A stretch of 19,364 nt of DNA from NCBI GenBank assembly GCA_050744245.1, contig JBOGGX010000232.1, positions 1 to 19,364 of the forward strand, written 5' to 3'. Below, piece after piece: positions 17,085 through 19,364 of the stretch. The DNA is from JBOGGX01 sp050744245. GTDB taxonomy: Bacteria > Actinomycetota > Acidimicrobiia > Acidimicrobiales > JBOGGX01. The position numbers and the translations under genes were made by a program. The stretch's first letter is position 1, and each line of letters starts with the position of its first letter. The notes beneath the pieces were generated by a model. That model saw only the letters and a program-made list of their open reading frames with translations. It searched no databases and was not told where the DNA came from.

Positions 17085-17117
17085 AAAACTGAAAAGCCCC
17101 CTGCGGTGGCAGGGGGC
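17085..17117 (-). terminator. Intrinsic terminator of the leuA attenuator
   Basis: On the minus strand GCCCCCTG (17117-17110), loop CCACCG and CAGGGGGC (17103-17096) form an 8-bp perfect stem followed by TTTTCAGTTTT (17095-17085). It stands between the leader peptide and the leuA start, 51 nt upstream of the ATG, where premature termination would control leuA. Confidence 0.88.
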
Positions 17118-17141
17118 GGCGGGCGCGGTTGGGCTCGCCGC
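17116..17141 (-). promoter_or_regulatory. Candidate alternative stem of the leu attenuator
   Basis: GCGGCG (17141-17136) and CGCCGC (17121-17116) can pair across a 14-nt loop. The pairing shares two bases with the terminator's 5' arm and one with the leader stop codon, so it could compete with the terminator depending on ribosome position. The overlap is small, so this is a suggestion only. Confidence 0.35.
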
Positions 17142-17179
17142 TAGGTAAGAAGGAGGGTGGTCGGGAACGAGCTGCGCAT
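17141..17179 (-). CDS. leuL: Leucine leader peptide (attenuator)
   Basis: ATG 17179-17177 opens 12 codons, MRSSFPTTLLLT, ending at TAG 17141. Codons 9-11 are three consecutive Leu (CTC CTT CTT); CTT is uncommon in such GC-rich DNA, which would sharpen sensitivity to charged tRNA-Leu. The stop lies 24 nt before the terminator stem, the usual attenuator geometry. Low leucyl-tRNA would stall the ribosome on the Leu codons and allow read-through into leuA. An overlapping frame continuous with leuA also has a Val/Leu-rich stretch (HVLVLALVAIRL), but it lacks the compact leader form. The function is inferred from layout. Confidence 0.75.
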   Translation of the reverse strand: MRSSFPTTLLLT

Positions 17180-17321
17180 AGTCTGATCGCCACCAGCGCC
17201 AGCACCAGGACGTGCGACACAAGCCAGAGAGGCCGGCGGGCGAAGGCATAACGACCGAGCGGGGACATCCGTGGTCGAACCTACGACCGCAGGTTGGCGG
17301 CCACCCATTCGGTGGACCCAC

Positions 17322-17352
17322 CTGACTCCACTATTCACTAGAGGTATATACT
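17322..17352 (+). promoter_or_regulatory. Candidate promoter/operator of the PadR-ABC operon
   Basis: An AT-rich island in GC-rich DNA holds TATACT (17347-17352), a good -10, with CTGACT (17322-17327) as a possible -35 at a long 19-bp spacing. The -10 overlaps the perfect palindrome GTATATAC (17344-17351), a plausible site for PadR autorepression. Confidence 0.45.
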
Positions 17353-17366
17353 GGATGAGTAGGGAG

Positions 17367-17414
17367 CGTTGGGTCCCAAGTGGCGATGACCGCCAAGTCC
17401 CGGTGGTCCCAACG
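17367..17414 (+). other. Structured 5' leader of the padR transcript
   Basis: CGTTGGG (17367-17373) pairs with CCCAACG (17408-17414), and inside it TGGCG pairs with CGCCA around a 5-nt loop. The hairpins lie between the candidate promoter and the padR ribosome site. They may be a folded leader, or a binding site for a dimeric protein. No known riboswitch is recognised. Confidence 0.35.
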
Positions 17415-17442
17415 TATGACGTCGATGTGACTGAGAGGCGAG

Positions 17443-18006
17443 ATGAGCGTGCCCATGGCCTTTCTCGGCCTGCTGACGACCGAACCCCACCACGGGTACG
17501 ACCTCAAGCGGCGCTATGACCGCTTCTGTTCCCCCGACAAGCCCGTCCAGTTCGGCCAGGTGTATGCCACCCTCGCCCGGCTGGAGCGGGACGGACGGGT
17601 GGCCGTCGCCGCGGTCGAGCCGGGAGCCGGACCCGAGCGCAAGCGCTACACGATCACGACCGACGGCAGGGAGGCGCTCGAACGCTGGCTCACCGAGCCC
17701 GAGCAGCCCCAACCCCGCCTCCACGCCACGCTCTTCATCAAGGTCGTGCTGGCCATCCTGGTCGGCTACTCGGTCGCCCACCTCCTCGACACCCAGCGCT
17801 CCGCCCACCTCGCCCGCATGCGCGAGCTCACCGCCGGTCGGCGCCGGTCCGCCCTCCCCGAGATGCTGCTGGCCGACTATGCCCTCTTCCACCTCGAAGC
17901 CGACCTCCGCTGGATCGAGCTGACCGCAGCGCGGGTCGACGAGCTGAAACGTCAACTGAGCGATGGCCCTGAGGCCGCCGACTCACCCGAAAGGAACGGC
18001 CCATGA
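17443..18006 (+). CDS. PadR-family transcriptional regulator
   Basis: ATG 17443, preceded by GAGAGG at a 5-nt spacing, gives 187 aa. Residues 1-80 form the PadR winged helix: AFLGLLTTEPHHGYDLKRRY, then QFGQVYATLARLERDGRVAV (the recognition helix), then RKRYTITTDGREALERWL (wing and third helix). Residues 90-175 are the helical dimerisation domain of the Vir_act_alpha_C type. PadR proteins usually repress a neighbouring exporter gene and release DNA when a toxic ligand binds. The last codons overlap the ATPase gene (ATGA), so regulator and transporter are translated from one message and the regulator probably controls its own operon. Confidence 0.92.
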   Translation: MSVPMAFLGLLTTEPHHGYDLKRRYDRFCSPDKPVQFGQVYATLARLERDGRVAVAAVEPGAGPERKRYTITTDGREALERWLTEPEQPQPRLHATLFIKVVLAILVGYSVAHLLDTQRSAHLARMRELTAGRRRSALPEMLLADYALFHLEADLRWIELTAARVDELKRQLSDGPEAADSPERNGP

Positions 18007-18833
18007 CTCGCGACATCGCACCGCTCGGCCTCGCCTCGCCGGTACGGCATTCGCCAACCGACACCGCAACATCCGCGGCTCCACCCGGCGCCGGGTTACC
18101 GACCGCCCCGGTCCTCGCCGCCCGTGACCTTCACAAGTCCTTCGGCACCACCGGGGCGCTCCGTGGCGTCGACATCGACCTCGCCTTCGGCGAGCTCCTG
18201 GCGGTGATGGGCCCGTCGGGCTCGGGAAAGTCGACGCTGCTCCACTGCCTCGCCGGCATCCTGATACCCGACGGTGGCGAGGTGCGCTTCGACGGCCGCC
18301 GTGTCGACCAACTTGACGAGGCCGATCGGTCAACCCTACGCCGCACCAACTTCAGCTTTCTCTTCCAGTTCGGCCAGCTCGTCCCCGAGCTCACCGCGGT
18401 CGAGAACATCGCCCTGCCACTGCTGCTCAACGGCACTCGCCGGAGACGTGCGCTGACCGAGGCCCGCCCCTGGCTGGGCCGCCTCGGGGTCGACGAACTC
18501 GCCGACCGCCATCCCGCCGACATGTCCGGCGGCCAGGCCCAGCGGGTGGCGCTGGCCCGGGCGCTGGTCGTCCGGCCCGCGGTGCTGTTCGCCGACGAAC
18601 CGACCGGCACGCTCGACTCACTCAGCGGCGAACAGGTCATGGAGCTGCTGTCCGACCTGGCCCGGGCCGAAGGGACGGCGGTGGTGCTGGTCACCCACGA
18701 CGCTCGGGTGGCGGCCTACGCCGACCGGGAGATCGTGCTGCGCGACGGTCGGGTCAGCGCGGGCGTGGCCACGCTGGACCCGGCATCGGCCGTCGAGACG
18801 ACCGCCTCTGAGCTGCCGGCCGGTGCCCGGTGA
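18003..18833 (+). CDS. ABC transporter ATP-binding protein (MacB/LolD type)
   Basis: The 276-aa ATPase has all motifs: Walker A GPSGSGKST (70-78), Q-loop FQFGQ (121-125), signature MSGGQAQR (174-181), Walker B VLFADE (194-199) and H-loop THD (His232). The sequence ADEPTGTLDSLSGEQVMELL is typical of the MacB/LolD/FtsE group that works with FtsX-like permeases. An unusual 36-residue Pro/Ala-rich N-terminal extension precedes the domain; ATG 18003 is kept because it overlaps the padR stop, although a later start is possible. The stop overlaps the permease GTG by 4 nt. The complex probably exports a drug or lipid-like compound, or acts as a mechanotransmitter at the membrane; the substrate is not deducible. 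Confidence 0.93.
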   Translation: MTRDIAPLGLASPVRHSPTDTATSAAPPGAGLPTAPVLAARDLHKSFGTTGALRGVDIDLAFGELLAVMGPSGSGKSTLLHCLAGILIPDGGEVRFDGRRVDQLDEADRSTLRRTNFSFLFQFGQLVPELTAVENIALPLLLNGTRRRRALTEARPWLGRLGVDELADRHPADMSGGQAQRVALARALVVRPAVLFADEPTGTLDSLSGEQVMELLSDLARAEGTAVVLVTHDARVAAYADREIVLRDGRVSAGVATLDPASAVETTASELPAGAR

Positions 18834-19364
18834 GCGTCGAGCCGACCGGTCGCAGCGTTCTCTTCGGGCTCGGTCTGCGGCTGAATACCAGCGCCCGCGG
18901 CCAGTGGCCGGCGCTGGCCGTGGCGGCGGCCGGCGTCGCCCTGGCCACGTCGTTGCTGCTTCTGGCTCTGGCAATCGGGCCGGCCTTGGAGGAGCGCGAG
19001 GCCCGGGCTCGGTGGCGCACCGCGTTCGCGGAGCCCGCCAGCTATTCCAAGGCCGAGGCCGATGCCCTTCGGTGGCGATCCGACTTCGAGTGGTACCTCG
19101 GACGGGAGATCGCCCGGGTCGAGGTCGCCGCGCTCGGCCCGGACGCCCCGGTCCCACCCGGCCTCGAATCGATTCCCGCGCCGGGTGAGGCGTACGTGTC
19201 ACCTGCGCTTGCCGCGCTGCTGGCCGAGGCGCCCGATGACGAGCTCGATGCACGGTACGGCAGGGTGGTCGGCACGGTCGGCAAACAAGGTCTACGCGGC
19301 CCCAACGAGGCGGTTGCCGCCGTCGGGGTACCAGCCGACGTGCTCGCCGACCGGTCCCCATGGG
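18830..19364 (+). CDS. FtsX/MacB-like ABC transporter permease, N-terminal part (cut by window end)
   Basis: GTG 18830 overlaps the ATPase stop (GTGA). The 178 visible codons run open to the window edge. After a short cytoplasmic start (VSVEPTGRSVLFGLGLRLN) there is one transmembrane helix, about residues 28-50 (LAVAAAGVALATSLLLLALA). A large extracytoplasmic segment containing EREARARWRT and AYVSPALAALLAEAPDDEL follows. That is the layout of the first helix and periplasmic-type domain of FtsX-family permeases in actinobacteria. The remaining helices must lie beyond the window. No frame break is seen. Confidence 0.85.
   Translation, partial: MSVEPTGRSVLFGLGLRLNTSARGQWPALAVAAAGVALATSLLLLALAIGPALEEREARARWRTAFAEPASYSKAEADALRWRSDFEWYLGREIARVEVAALGPDAPVPPGLESIPAPGEAYVSPALAALLAEAPDDELDARYGRVVGTVGKQGLRGPNEAVAAVGVPADVLADRSPW

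Noticed and set aside
17141..17170. T-box-like AGGGTGG on the plus strand near the leu leader
   Set aside because: It is on the strand opposite to leuA and is simply the complement of the Leu codons. No other T-box element is present.
1..19364. CRISPR array, toxin-antitoxin pair, restriction system or phage genes
   Set aside because: I looked for regularly spaced repeats and for the relevant protein motifs on both strands and found none.

Overview
The window is high-GC bacterial DNA with an actinobacterial character: GTG starts, C/G-ending codons, 4-nt start/stop overlaps, and families common in Actinomycetota (DUF2079 membrane proteins, PadR plus ABC exporter, HTH_42 proteins, long penicillin-acylase-like enzymes). 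An uncultured Acidimicrobiia-like actinobacterium is a reasonable guess, but nothing here fixes the class.

Layout. A tRNA with a CAT anticodon (53-128) opens the window. A minus-strand block follows: a small membrane protein (322-648), the remnant of a secreted S1 serine protease (748-1782) joined to a frameshifted DUF2079 membrane protein (to 3324), and a GNAT acetyltransferase (3321-3974). A DinG/XPD-type helicase runs divergently (4085-6001) and carries two frameshifts. Between 6.0 and 7.6 kb lie small or broken genes: an unidentified fragment, an Ig-like domain protein, an AAA ATPase remnant without its P-loop, and a membrane protein. A somewhat less GC-rich stretch (about 7.6-9.5 kb) holds two uncharacterised ORFs, one with a signal peptide. 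An HTH_42 (AlkZ/YcaQ-related) gene (9560-10837) converges on a large penicillin-acylase-like gene.

The acylase gene (15759 down to 10737, minus strand) is split by a complete 2,060-bp insertion sequence (13048-15107) with 13-bp imperfect terminal inverted repeats and a 6-bp target duplication, GCTAAC. Removing the element and one duplication copy restores the acylase frame exactly. The transposase (601 aa) is intact. Upstream lies leuA (17034-15805), with an in-frame TAG where Gln is expected and a missing C-terminal regulatory domain. It is preceded by a convincing leucine attenuator: a 12-aa leader peptide with three consecutive Leu codons and an intrinsic terminator. The window ends with an intact, translationally coupled operon: PadR regulator, ABC ATPase and FtsX/MacB-like permease (cut by the window edge).

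Overall this is a mosaic of intact and broken genes. About nine reading-frame breaks all fall in or beside short C/G runs. Either the neighbourhood is decaying or the assembly has homopolymer-length errors; read mapping would decide. The IS insertion, the leuA amber codon, the leuA 3' truncation and the protease/DUF2079 junction cannot be explained by homopolymer error. I found no CRISPR array, defence island, phage module or recognisable novel multi-gene system.
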